Positions 52,602 to 60,801 are shown, counted from the first letter of the stretch. The stretch: DNA of 64,000 nt from Bacteroidota bacterium (GCA_018829465.1 JAHJTN010000001.1:62001-126000); one strand, 5' to 3'. Notes: generated by a model not told the origin, from the sequence alone. Numbers and translations are program-made.

Positions 52602-53661
52602 ATTTTCGGTATTGGTTAAGCCCGCCTTCCAAATTGTATAACTCAGATGCCGGATGGTTTTTTTGTATTATTTGGATGGCTTTCAAACTTCGGACACCCG
52701 ACTGGCAAACCAGATAAACAGCTTTAGAAAAATCAATCTCATCAAGCCTGTTTTCAATGACATCTAAAGGAATATTTCGGCTGTTTTCTATATGAAATTG
52801 CATAAACTCTTCCGGGCTGCGGACGTCTGCCAACTGAATGGTTTTTTTTGTTTCCAAAAGATTTATAAATTCTTCGACAGCAATAGTTTGATGATTCGGA
52901 CAAGTTTCAATCGCATAGTTTTTTTGAAGGCTTTTTATCCGGAGGTTTTCTGTTATCGGCGTAAATTTTATCTTGAATGCATTTTGTTTCAGGCCATCGT
53001 AAATCAACAAGCTGCCTGACAAAATTTCGCCGATTCCCGCAATTACTTTCACGGCTTCCAAAGCTTGAAAATTTCCCACTATTCCCGGGATGATGCCCAA
53101 AACACCGTTGGTATTGCAATCCGGGATTTGCGCCGGGTCGGGCATGTCGGGAAACAGGCAGCGGTAGGTAGGCCCGCCTTTGTAATTAAAAACGCTGACT
53201 TGGCCTTCAAAACCGTGTAAAGCCCCGTAAACAAAAGGTTTGTTTAAAATCACGCAGGCATCGTTCACCAAATACCGCGTCGGGAAATTATCGGAACAAT
53301 CCATCACCAAATCGAAGTCGGAAATGATTTTTAAAGCATTTTCAACATCCAGAAAAGTATCGAAAAGTTCAATTTTTGTGCTTGAATTTTGCATGGAAAG
53401 TTTCTTGGCAATTGCTTCAATTTTCGGCTTGCCGATATCGCTTTCATCATACAATACCTGGCGGTGCAAATTGGTGATGTCCACCGTATCGTGTTCAACA
53501 ATACCGAGCGTGCCGGTTCCCATGGCGTTCAGATATTGCAAAACCGGAACGCCCAACCCGCCTGCGCCCACCACCAAAACCTTTGCTTTTTGAAGTTTTG
53601 ACTGAGCATCCGAAGCAAATTCGGCCAAGCTGGTTTGCCTGATGTAACGTTCGGTGCGCAT
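52585..53661 (-). CDS. moeB: MoeB-type adenylyltransferase fused to rhodanese domain
   Basis: Activates the C-terminal glycine of MoaD with ATP and, through its rhodanese domain, can supply sulfur to make the thiocarboxylate. The 358 residues show the ATP-binding VVGAGGLGVP (31-40), DNFPTRY with Asp at 124, the catalytic-cysteine region DCNTNGVLG (C182), and a rhodanese domain (about 263-356) with active loop CQSGVRS (C319), the MOCS3 layout. The zinc ligands look altered: T165-YR-C168 and C254-PN-H257 replace two CxxC pairs. It follows mobA with a two-base gap. Confidence 0.93.
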   Translation of the reverse strand: MRTERYIRQTSLAEFASDAQSKLQKAKVLVVGAGGLGVPVLQYLNAMGTGTLGIVEHDTVDITNLHRQVLYDESDIGKPKIEAIAKKLSMQNSSTKIELFDTFLDVENALKIISDFDLVMDCSDNFPTRYLVNDACVILNKPFVYGALHGFEGQVSVFNYKGGPTYRCLFPDMPDPAQIPDCNTNGVLGIIPGIVGNFQALEAVKVIAGIGEILSGSLLIYDGLKQNAFKIKFTPITENLRIKSLQKNYAIETCPNHQTIAVEEFINLLETKKTIQLADVRSPEEFMQFHIENSRNIPLDVIENRLDEIDFSKAVYLVCQSGVRSLKAIQIIQKNHPASELYNLEGGLNQYRKYAIGH

Positions 53662-53663
53662 CT

Positions 53664-54251
53664 TTATAATTTTGTAATTACTTCGTTATAGTCTTCCATC
53701 GAATTGGCGTTAAACAACACCTTGTCATCTTCCGGGAAAACCAGTTGAATGTCCGAATTGATAAGAAATTTTCTGGGGCAACTGCCTGCGCCGGCTTTGA
53801 GGTTTTCCTCCGCCTTTTGCAATGCCATGCTTTCCCAAATGGCACAAAGGGGTTCGGGAAGTTTGCTAGCATGGGTGGCAAAAGCGGTTGCAAATTTCTT
53901 CGGATTTCTTTTTTGAATCAAACGTTCAAGGGAATTTTTATCAATCAAAGGCAAATCGCACGCCAACACCAACCAGGCAGCTTCCGGAAATTTGTGGTGC
54001 GCACTCAGCAAGCCGTTGAACGGGCCGCGGTGCTGGTTTTCGTCAACGATGATTTTCACATCGTGCGAAACTTCAGGCATTTGTTCTTCGCTGACACTCA
54101 GAAAAACTTTGTCGCATAATTTACCCAAAAGGTTCAGTAAATATTCGCGGTGCGGGATGCCGTGATAGTTGATTGATCCCTTGTCAATCCCCATCCTTGT
54201 GCTTTTTCCGCCGGAGAGCACAAGGCCAAATAGTTTATCTTTTAAAATCAT
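53664..54251 (-). CDS. mobA: molybdenum cofactor guanylyltransferase
   Basis: Attaches GMP to molybdopterin to form MGD for DMSO-reductase-type enzymes. The 195 residues start MILKDKLFGLVLSGGKSTRMG in outline. The LSGGxSxRMGxDK nucleotide-binding motif and the ACDLPLIDKNSLERL metal-binding region are intact. The start at 54251 overlaps moaC by 17 bases; the longer frame from 54377 lies inside moaC and is rejected. No MGD-type enzyme is encoded in this window. Confidence 0.93.
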   Translation of the reverse strand: MILKDKLFGLVLSGGKSTRMGIDKGSINYHGIPHREYLLNLLGKLCDKVFLSVSEEQMPEVSHDVKIIVDENQHRGPFNGLLSAHHKFPEAAWLVLACDLPLIDKNSLERLIQKRNPKKFATAFATHASKLPEPLCAIWESMALQKAEENLKAGAGSCPRKFLINSDIQLVFPEDDKVLFNANSMEDYNEVITKL

Positions 54252-54708
54252 TTTTCCCGCCTGTTTTTTGTTCGAGCCTGATGTCTGTGATTTGTATGTC
54301 ATGCGACAAGGCTTTGCACATGTCGTAAACCGTGAGCGCGCTGATGCTGGCCCCGGTGAGTGCTTCCATTTCCACACCTGTTTTTTCGGTACATTTCACG
54401 GTACATTGAATGTGAAATACCGGGGCTTCCGGCACGATTTGAATATCTATTTTGGAAATTGGGAGCGTATGGCAAAGCGGAATTAAATCGGCGGTTTTTT
54501 TGACAGCCTGAATCCCCGCGATGACCGCAGTTTGGATGATGCTTCCTTTTTTTCCCACAAAACCCTGGGCTTCCAATTCCGCGAAAACTGCTGCCGGAAA
54601 AATCACTTTGCCCGAAGCTGTTGCCACGCGTACGGAGCTGTTTTTATCCGTCACATCTACCATTTGGATGTCACCGTTTTCGGAGATATGAGAGAGTTGT
54701 TTTTTCAT
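54235..54708 (-). CDS. moaC: cyclic pyranopterin monophosphate synthase MoaC
   Basis: Second step of molybdenum cofactor synthesis: converts 3',8-cyclo-GTP (made by MoaA) into cyclic pyranopterin monophosphate. The 157 residues contain MVDVTDKNSSVRVATASGK, the catalytic LIPLCHTLPISK motif, and MEALTGASISALTVYDMCKA in outline. Length is typical. It follows moaA after a 147-base gap that holds two repeat elements, an unusual break in an otherwise tight operon, and overlaps mobA. Confidence 0.96.
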   Translation of the reverse strand: MKKQLSHISENGDIQMVDVTDKNSSVRVATASGKVIFPAAVFAELEAQGFVGKKGSIIQTAVIAGIQAVKKTADLIPLCHTLPISKIDIQIVPEAPVFHIQCTVKCTEKTGVEMEALTGASISALTVYDMCKALSHDIQITDIRLEQKTGGKNDFKR

Positions 54709-54738
54709 GTGTCTATAATTATTTATTTTCAGCGGTCA

Positions 54739-54775
54739 TGCTTCGACCCCGACGCTTCGGGGCTCAGCACAGGCA
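54739..54775. repeat. dispersed TTCGAC...CTCAGCACAG repeat with hairpin
   Basis: CCCCG and CGGGG (54747-54751 with 54758-54762) form a stem inside a copy of the TTCGAC/CTCAGC word family. It abuts the structured repeat at 54776. Confidence 0.6.
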
Positions 54776-54831
54776 TGGAATGCCCTAAATAATCATGCCC
54801 GTGTGTGCAAAATTTTCACATGGGCATTTCA
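54776..54831. repeat. structured dispersed repeat, copy 2
   Basis: A 10-bp stem (54776-54785 with 54822-54831, one wobble pair) closes a 36-base loop with an inner 5-bp stem (54801-54805 with 54817-54821). The sequence aligns with copy 1 at 27458-27513, with a compensatory pair change in the outer stem. It lies in the gap between moaA and moaC. Confidence 0.75.
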
Positions 54832-54855
54832 TGCCGTGAAGTTAAACAGAACTTT

Positions 54856-55839
54856 TCACCCGCCAATGGAAGTCATCGAATTATCAAATACGCCCCGGTT
54901 TTGTTGTTGGGCTTCAAATCCGTTTGCAGCCCTTGTGCTGATGGCTTTCTGGATTTCATCCCGGAGGTTTTCCTTAGCTTGATGAGCTCTTAAAACCTCG
55001 CGGATGTTTGCCACGGGTTTGCCGTACAAACAGGTGATCACATCGCCGGTGGCCGAAATGCGCAGGCGGTTGCAACTCCCGCAAAAAGTCCGGCTGAAAG
55101 AGGGGATCAACCCGAAACTTCCTACGTGGTTTTTAATCTTATAATTGATGGAAGTGGAGGTTTTTTCGGAGGGGATCAGCGTGATGTCGGGATATTTTGT
55201 TTGGATGTATTCCAAAATGTATTTATAGTCCCATTTAATCGTATTGAAAGTCCTTGAACCACCGTTAAAAGGCATTTCTTCCAAAAACCGGACAGAAACG
55301 TTGTGGTGCTTGGTCAGTTCCAAAATCGGTAAGATATCTTGGGTGTTTTGTCCGTCAAGTACCACAAAATTGATACGAATGTTAAAATCTTCGTCTATCA
55401 ATCGAAGGAGGTTACGGTGCACAATTTCGTATTGGCTGCGCCGGGTGATTTTTTCAAAAGTCTCTTTGTCAATGGCATCCAAGCTCAAATTGATATTGGT
55501 AATGCCCAATGCTTTTAATTCATCAATGTGATTTCCAATCAGGGTGGCATTGGTGGTCACAGATATGTCTTTTAGTGCTTTTATTCCGGCAAGTTTTCGC
55601 ATCAAAACCATCAAATCTTTTCTGACAAAAGGTTCGCCACCCGTGATACGGATTTTATCGATACCGAGTTCGACCAAATTTTCACTGACTGTGATGAGCT
55701 CTTCAATGGAAAGCAATTTGTTGTTCTCGGCAAAATTGATGCCCGCTTCCGGCATGCAGTAGTTGCACCTAAGGTTGCAGCGGTCTGTAACCGCCAAGCG
55801 CAGGTAGTTTATCTTTCTATTGTGATTGTCTATTAGCAT
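54856..55839 (-). CDS. moaA: GTP 3',8-cyclase MoaA
   Basis: Radical-SAM enzyme for the first step of molybdenum cofactor synthesis from GTP. The 327 residues have the radical-SAM CxxxCxxC cluster (C21, C25, C28 in RCNLRCNYC), the GGEP SAM motif (67-70), and the C-terminal substrate-cluster cysteines C253, C256 and C270. The chain ends in GG, as needed for the radical-SAM GG motif of MoaA. It lies nine bases after moaE and shares the transcript. Confidence 0.97.
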   Translation of the reverse strand: MLIDNHNRKINYLRLAVTDRCNLRCNYCMPEAGINFAENNKLLSIEELITVSENLVELGIDKIRITGGEPFVRKDLMVLMRKLAGIKALKDISVTTNATLIGNHIDELKALGITNINLSLDAIDKETFEKITRRSQYEIVHRNLLRLIDEDFNIRINFVVLDGQNTQDILPILELTKHHNVSVRFLEEMPFNGGSRTFNTIKWDYKYILEYIQTKYPDITLIPSEKTSTSINYKIKNHVGSFGLIPSFSRTFCGSCNRLRISATGDVITCLYGKPVANIREVLRAHQAKENLRDEIQKAISTRAANGFEAQQQNRGVFDNSMTSIGG

Positions 55840-55848
55840 AAAAATCGT

Positions 55849-56265
55849 TTACGGATGGGCGGAAACCCACACCGATTTGTTTTTAAAAAACTCTTTTTTC
55901 CAGATGGGCACTTTTTGTTTCAGGGTGTCAATCAGATACCTGCACGCTTCGAAGCAGGCATCGCGGTGGGCTGATGAAGCCCCGACAACAACAACGGGTT
56001 CTGTGGGTTTTTTCGAGCCCACGGCATGCTTGACGATAACTTTATTGAGTGCCCATTTTTGAGTGGCTTCATCGATGATTTTTTCGATTTCGCTGATGGC
56101 CATCGATTCGTAAGACTCAAAAAACAAGGAAGTAACCTCCTCATTATTCGTCTGTTGGCGTACCGTTCCTATAAAAACACAAATGCCCCCACTATCGGGG
56201 TGGGACAGTTCTTCATAGATTGTTGTGCAATCAATGGATTCGGATATTTGAATGATTCTTTCCAT
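55849..56265 (-). CDS. moaE: molybdopterin synthase large subunit MoaE
   Basis: Catalytic subunit that, with thiocarboxylated MoaD, adds the dithiolene sulfurs to cyclic pyranopterin. The 138 residues show GGICVFIGTVR, HAVGSKKPTEP, SSAHRDACFEACRYLID and the active-site lysine stretch KQKVPIWKKEFF (K118, K123, K124). Length is normal. The stop-start gap to moaD is two bases. Confidence 0.96.
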   Translation of the reverse strand: MERIIQISESIDCTTIYEELSHPDSGGICVFIGTVRQQTNNEEVTSLFFESYESMAISEIEKIIDEATQKWALNKVIVKHAVGSKKPTEPVVVVGASSAHRDACFEACRYLIDTLKQKVPIWKKEFFKNKSVWVSAHP

Positions 56266-56267
56266 AA

Positions 56268-56519
56268 TCAGCCGCCGCTTACGGGTGGAATAAGTGCGAT
56301 TTCGTCAGTTTCATTTATCGAAGTATGGTCTGATGCGTATTGATTGTTGACGGCTACCGCCAATGAACTGATGTTGCACAAGCCCGGAAAAGTTTCTTTT
56401 AAATAGCCTTTGAGTGATGCAACATCCGCTATGCCAAGTTCCGATTTTTTTGATGCGGGAACGGTAAAAGTGGATGCGCCCACGATGTTTTTCGTGATTC
56501 CGAATAACAGGATTTCCAT
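56268..56519 (-). CDS. moaD: molybdopterin synthase sulfur carrier MoaD
   Basis: Ubiquitin-fold sulfur carrier of 83 residues. The C-terminal Gly-Gly (ALIPPVSGG) is adenylylated by the MoeB-type protein at 52585-53661 and carries sulfur to MoaE. The fold is clear from SLAVAVNNQYASDHTSINETDEIALIPP in outline. It is directly ahead of moaE and 26 bases behind iorB, so it links the enzyme genes and cofactor genes in one unit. Confidence 0.94.
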   Translation of the reverse strand: MEILLFGITKNIVGASTFTVPASKKSELGIADVASLKGYLKETFPGLCNISSLAVAVNNQYASDHTSINETDEIALIPPVSGG

Positions 56520-56545
56520 GTAAATACGGTATTTAATTAATAATG

Positions 56546-58798
56546 CTAACCTAAAATTTGTTGACTTCCAATCAATGGCTGATCGTAATATCGCTTGCCG
56601 GTAGCGTTGTATAAGGCGTTTGCTAAAGCGCCCATGATAGGCGGAAAAGGCGGCTCTCCCAATCCGGTCGGATCTACATCGCTTTTTACGAAATGCACAT
56701 CGATATTTTTTGGGGCTTCGCTGTGGCGAATCAAACGGTAAGAATCAAAATTGTTTTGCTCGGGTTTCCCTTCACTGAAAGTCAAGTTCCCGTATAAAGC
56801 ACATCCAATGCCATCTACAATGCCACCTTCGGTAAGGTTGGTAGCAGCAATGGGGTTCACCACGATGCCACAATCGACGGCGCAAGTAACATTTTTGACT
56901 ACGGGTTTTCCGCTTTCCATTTCCAAGTCCAACACATGTGCTACGTATGAATTGTGGCAAAAATAAGCAGCCACACCCCTGCCTTTCTTATCGCGTTTGT
57001 CCCAATCAGACTTTTCCCGGACCAACTCCAGCACACCGGCATAGCGCGCAGCATCGTAATCGTTGTTTTCCCCGATCGGATTGGTTTTGGCGCGATTCAT
57101 CAAATCTAACCGGAATTGGATTGGGTCTTTGCCCGCAGCTTCTGCCACTTCATCGAGGAAAGATTGTTCGGCCCCGGCGATAAAGTTTGACCTGGGCGCC
57201 CTAAAAGCGCCTATGGAAATATTGGAATCAATCGCCCAAGATTCTGCGAGATAATTGTCAACTGCACCTGCGGGAAAACGGTTTTCAGCGAGGGGGCTTT
57301 CCGGAATACCACCTGCCCGGACATGGAAGGCAATCAGGTTGCCGTCTTTGTCCAATCCGGCACGGTAATAGGCGTGATAAGATGGCCGATAGATTCCATA
57401 AGACATATCGCTTTCACGTGTGTAAACCAACTTGACAGGCGCGTTCAGTTTTTGGGAAATAACAGCGGCCTCTACCCCAAAGTGTCCGTATAACCTTCGA
57501 CCAAATCCGCCACCCATCCGTGTCATTTGGATGTCGATTTTTTCAAGTGGCAACCCTAAGCGGGACGAGATGGTTTGCTCTAAAAACTCAGGTGTTTGTA
57601 TCGGCCCGACAAGTTCAGCTTTATCTGCCGTGACATGGGCAAAGAAATTCATCGGCTCCATGGTGTTGTGTGCCAAAAAAGGTGCTGTGTAGGTTCGTTC
57701 GATGATTTTTGCGGCCTTCTTAAAAGCAGCCTCCGGATTGCCGTCTTTTCGAACCACTTTACCCGGCTTAGTTCCATGCGCTGCCATGAGGGCTTTGTGG
57801 CTGCTTGTGCTTTCTGAACCGGCGGGCATGTTTCGTTCAATTTTAGTTCCCGGAGCATAACCGGAAAAGACATCTACATAATCTTCAATTTGTTCCCATT
57901 CTAAGTTTAATGCTTTTTTTGCATTTAACACTTCCCATGTTGAATTGCCCGCAACCACGACCAGCTCCGTGAAAGAGGTGGCATCGAAGGCGTTTTTAGA
58001 TGTTTCTGCCGTGTACGTCTCAATGGTGAACACATCTTTGATGCCGGGCATGGATTTGGCGGCCGAAGCGTCATACGATTTGAGTTTTAGGCCAAAAGCC
58101 GGCGGATGTGCCACCATGGCATACACCATGCCTTCGCGTTTGTAGTCGAGGCCGTACAGGGGTTTACCTGTGACAATTTTTAAGCCATCTACATTTTTGC
58201 GGGAAGTACCAATGATTTTAAAGTCATTTTTCTCTTTTAATTTTACTTCTTTTGGGATTTCTAATTGTGCCGCCGCGGAGGCCATTTCACCAAAACCGGC
58301 TTTTTGACCGCTACCGGCATGTGTCAGGTATCCTGCTTCAGTGGTAATCTCATCTACGGGCACGTTCCAAGCTTTGGCCGCTGCTTCTTTAAGCATTTGA
58401 CGGGCTGCGGCACCGGCCATGCGAAGGCCTTCCCACCCTTGGCGGATGGATTGGCTGCCCCCGGCGAGTTGGCGGGTAAAAATAGCCGTGTTGAGCGGTG
58501 CTTGTTCTACAATCACATTTTTCCAGTCCACATCGAGCTCCTCTGCTATGATCATCGGCATGGAGGTTTTTACGTTTTGGCCGATTTCGGGATTGGGCGA
58601 CATGATGGTGACAACGCCGTTTTCGCCGATTTTCAAAAATCCGGTGACTTTAAACCATTCTTTGGGCATGGTGAGTACAGCCTCAGGCTTGGACTGGCAT
58701 GAAACCAACCAGTTAAAGCCAATCATTAGGCCGCCTCCTGTGAGGCTTGTGATTTTCAAAAATGAACGTCGGTCGTATGAAGTTTTTACAAGTGTCAT
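56546..58798 (-). CDS. iorB: molybdenum hydroxylase large subunit, IorB type, Tat-exported
   Basis: Catalytic subunit of a xanthine-oxidase-family enzyme, close in layout to isoquinoline 1-oxidoreductase (IorB) and aldehyde dehydrogenases that work without a FAD subunit. The 750 residues open with a Tat signal (RRSFLK at 10-15) and a possible lipobox (LVSC, Cys34). Repeated MoCo-binding segments include MTRMGGGFGRRLYG and IGAFRAPRSNF. The active-site glutamate lies in GLGEPPFPP near the C-terminus. The likely reaction is oxidative hydroxylation of an aldehyde or N-heterocycle; the substrate is unknown. It pairs with the [2Fe-2S] subunit 36 bases upstream. Confidence 0.92.
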   Translation of the reverse strand: MTLVKTSYDRRSFLKITSLTGGGLMIGFNWLVSCQSKPEAVLTMPKEWFKVTGFLKIGENGVVTIMSPNPEIGQNVKTSMPMIIAEELDVDWKNVIVEQAPLNTAIFTRQLAGGSQSIRQGWEGLRMAGAAARQMLKEAAAKAWNVPVDEITTEAGYLTHAGSGQKAGFGEMASAAAQLEIPKEVKLKEKNDFKIIGTSRKNVDGLKIVTGKPLYGLDYKREGMVYAMVAHPPAFGLKLKSYDASAAKSMPGIKDVFTIETYTAETSKNAFDATSFTELVVVAGNSTWEVLNAKKALNLEWEQIEDYVDVFSGYAPGTKIERNMPAGSESTSSHKALMAAHGTKPGKVVRKDGNPEAAFKKAAKIIERTYTAPFLAHNTMEPMNFFAHVTADKAELVGPIQTPEFLEQTISSRLGLPLEKIDIQMTRMGGGFGRRLYGHFGVEAAVISQKLNAPVKLVYTRESDMSYGIYRPSYHAYYRAGLDKDGNLIAFHVRAGGIPESPLAENRFPAGAVDNYLAESWAIDSNISIGAFRAPRSNFIAGAEQSFLDEVAEAAGKDPIQFRLDLMNRAKTNPIGENNDYDAARYAGVLELVREKSDWDKRDKKGRGVAAYFCHNSYVAHVLDLEMESGKPVVKNVTCAVDCGIVVNPIAATNLTEGGIVDGIGCALYGNLTFSEGKPEQNNFDSYRLIRHSEAPKNIDVHFVKSDVDPTGLGEPPFPPIMGALANALYNATGKRYYDQPLIGSQQILG

Positions 58799-58834
58799 TT
58801 TCTGAGGGTTTTAGAAATTAAGTCAAGCTTGGTT

Positions 58835-59305
58835 TTAAGCGGCGCCGTTGATTTCGGCAGCTGCGGTTTTGATTGCTTTTTTGATACGGGTATAAGTGCC
58901 ACAGCGGCAGATATTTCCGTTCATTGCGGCTTCTATTTCCTCATCGCTCGGATTGGTATTGGCTTTAAGCAGGGCCGAAGCATTCATGATTTGCCCGGCC
59001 TGACAGTAGCCGCATTGCGGGACATCAATCTCCAACCAGGCTTTTTGTACCGGGTGGTCTCCGTTTTCAGAGAGCCCTTCAATGGTGGTGACGGGCATAT
59101 TGCCCACTTGGGAAACGGGCAGTTGGCACGAACGCATGGCCATGTCGCCCAAGTGAATGGTACATGCGCCGCAAGCAGCGATACCGCAACCGAACTTTGT
59201 CCCAACCATATTGAGGTGGTCGCGCAATACCCAAAGCATGGGCGTGGCGGGATCGGCCTCTACCTGATGGGTTTTTCCGTTGATGTTTAAATTGAATGTT
59301 GCCAT
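58835..59305 (-). CDS. iorA: [2Fe-2S] subunit of the molybdenum hydroxylase, IorA type
   Basis: Electron-transfer subunit of 156 residues. The plant-ferredoxin-type cluster is bound by C40, C45, C48 and C60. The second cluster, typical of molybdenum hydroxylases, is bound by C98, C101, C133 and C135 (QCGYC ... CRC). Both clusters are complete. It has no signal peptide, so it probably leaves the cell interior bound to the Tat-signal-bearing large subunit. It is the first gene of the module. I find no clear TAnnTTTG box ahead of it; the closest is a weak TAATTTAG. Confidence 0.93.
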   Translation of the reverse strand: MATFNLNINGKTHQVEADPATPMLWVLRDHLNMVGTKFGCGIAACGACTIHLGDMAMRSCQLPVSQVGNMPVTTIEGLSENGDHPVQKAWLEIDVPQCGYCQAGQIMNASALLKANTNPSDEEIEAAMNGNICRCGTYTRIKKAIKTAAAEINGAA

Positions 59306-59705
59306 AATATTGAAATAAGAGGGTGGAGTTTCATAAAAACGCTGACTAAATTAAAATAATAAAGTTTAATTATCAAATACTTACAAAATAATTAACGAAT
59401 ACTTGAACGTGTAAATTGTGGCCATTTTAAAAAAATTATACGAGTTTCTAATCTCTTGTTTCTGTCTCAAAAAACTTCAGCCTTACGGTCTCAGGCATGG
59501 TGGCTGAGCCTGTCGAAGCCACCGTTTCCCAATTTTCCTGATTCCTGAGTCCTGTTTCTTGTTTTAAAAAATTCCAGACTTCTCAAATCTTCGTAAAACT
59601 ACTCATTATATGCCTGCGGAAATTATAAAAATCAAACTACAATCTATGAAAATCAAGCACGATATATGCAATTCAGATGAATTATATGTGTTTGTAAAAG
59701 TCTAT
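59306..59705. other. 400-base intergenic region with one repeat
   Basis: Spacer between the molybdenum module and the NTF2-like genes. It contains the hairpin repeat at 59491-59523 and AT-rich sequence. No ORF or RNA gene is supported. Confidence 0.45.
59491..59523. repeat. dispersed CTGAGCCTGTCGAAGCC repeat with 6-bp stem
   Basis: GGTGGC (59499-59504) and GCCACC (59518-59523) close a 13-base loop containing TGAGCCTGTCGAA, a word common in Bacteroidota intergenic DNA. Confidence 0.65.
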
Positions 59706-60140
59706 TCACGGTGTGAGCATTTTTGTAAAAGAAAGCGAGCCCAGTTTCCATGCTCTGTCAACTTTAATATATACTTCTGTCACGATAAACGGATTGGTAA
59801 CTTCGTTTCCGCCTACTACAGCCAGCAGGGTAATCCTGTTCAGCAGGATGGCAGTATTGCCAATGATATTTACCGATACTTCATGAATATCCGCTTTCTT
59901 GTACCAAATTCCCCCGCTTTTGATGACGTTTACTTCTTGTTCTTTCCCCCATGAGCCGCCCATGTGGACAAAAACAGACTTTTCATCAAAAAGATTCGCT
60001 AATTTCTCCGTTTGCTTGTCTGCCATCCATTGCCATTTGTCTTTAGAAAGTTGCATAATTTCTGCTTCAACAGAAGTATTTTGTGCGGTTACGTTTGTAC
60101 CTACTAACATAATAAATAGCCCAATAACTGTTGCTTTCAT
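59706..60140 (-). CDS. secreted NTF2-like protein A (DUF4440 type), 144 aa
   Basis: A signal peptide (about 1-19, ending NVTAQ) is followed by a nuclear-transport-factor-2-like cone fold: LSKDKWQWMADKQTEKLANLF, KSVFVHMGGSW, and the C-terminal strand RAWKLGSLSFTKM. Such domains bind or turn over small molecules; no catalytic residue can be assigned. It is a clear paralogue of the gene upstream (60153-60614), with the segments QLSKDKWQWMADK and FVHM identical or nearly so. The two are 12 bases apart, in one operon. Confidence 0.88.
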   Translation of the reverse strand: MKATVIGLFIMLVGTNVTAQNTSVEAEIMQLSKDKWQWMADKQTEKLANLFDEKSVFVHMGGSWGKEQEVNVIKSGGIWYKKADIHEVSVNIIGNTAILLNRITLLAVVGGNEVTNPFIVTEVYIKVDRAWKLGSLSFTKMLTP

Positions 60141-60152
60141 ATAAGAGTTTTG

Positions 60153-60614
60153 TTAATGTTTAATCACATGGGTGTCCCGCACACTGCTGAATGTCAAGCC
60201 CAACAGTTTCCAATCTTTACCTTGTTTTTGATAGATTTCGGTCACTGTAAATTCATTCAAAGCCTCACTTCCCCTGACAATGGCCTCAAGTGTGATCCGG
60301 TTCCAGACGATGGCCGTTTTTCCGGAAATTTCTACCGCTACATCATGGACCTTGGCATTCTTGTACCAAATGCTCCCCGATTTAATGATTTCCAGTTCTT
60401 CCTCTTTTTTCCAAGTGCCACTCATGTGTACAAACTTGGATTTTTCATGGAAAAGGGGTTCCAGTTTGTCCACATTTTTATCAGCCATCCACTGCCATTT
60501 GTCTTTAGAGAGTTGGATAATCTCCTGTTCAGCTTTTGAAATGTCTGTGCCTGATTGTGCAAAAGAAAATTGTGTCATCAAGAGGATTGAAAATACTGAA
60601 ATTAATGCCTTCAT
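60153..60614 (-). CDS. secreted NTF2-like protein B (DUF4440 type), 153 aa
   Basis: First gene of the tandem pair. The signal peptide (about 1-19, ending FSFAQ) is followed by the NTF2-like domain: QLSKDKWQWMADKNVDKLEPL, SKFVHMSGTW, IIKSGSIWYKNAKVHDVAVEI in outline, and KDWKLLGLTF. It is shorter than typical enzymes of this fold and has no clear catalytic set. A divergent AraC-type regulator starts 214 bases away and is a good candidate to control the pair. Confidence 0.88.
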   Translation of the reverse strand: MKALISVFSILLMTQFSFAQSGTDISKAEQEIIQLSKDKWQWMADKNVDKLEPLFHEKSKFVHMSGTWKKEEELEIIKSGSIWYKNAKVHDVAVEISGKTAIVWNRITLEAIVRGSEALNEFTVTEIYQKQGKDWKLLGLTFSSVRDTHVIKH

Positions 60615-60801
60615 TTTGAAATTTTTTTAATGTTTGGGATTGAAAATTATTCTAATAACATGGGTTTTTAGTAAAAACGGTCAAAAAATGATTCCACAAA
60701 TATCAAAGCTTTTGGGTAGGTAAAAGGTATAAAAATTACGGCTTGTTATACCATTTTTACGGATTACACAACTTATATAGATTTAGGTATTGTAGAATTG
60801 C

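Noticed and set aside
54252-54377. Extended mobA start upstream of 54251
   Set aside because: The extension lies inside moaC and has no relation to the MobA N-terminus, which starts right before the LSGG motif.
54709-54855. Molybdenum-cofactor riboswitch between moaA and moaC
   Set aside because: The structured part has a close copy ahead of an unrelated peptidase gene (27458-27513), so it is a dispersed repeat rather than a cofactor sensor.
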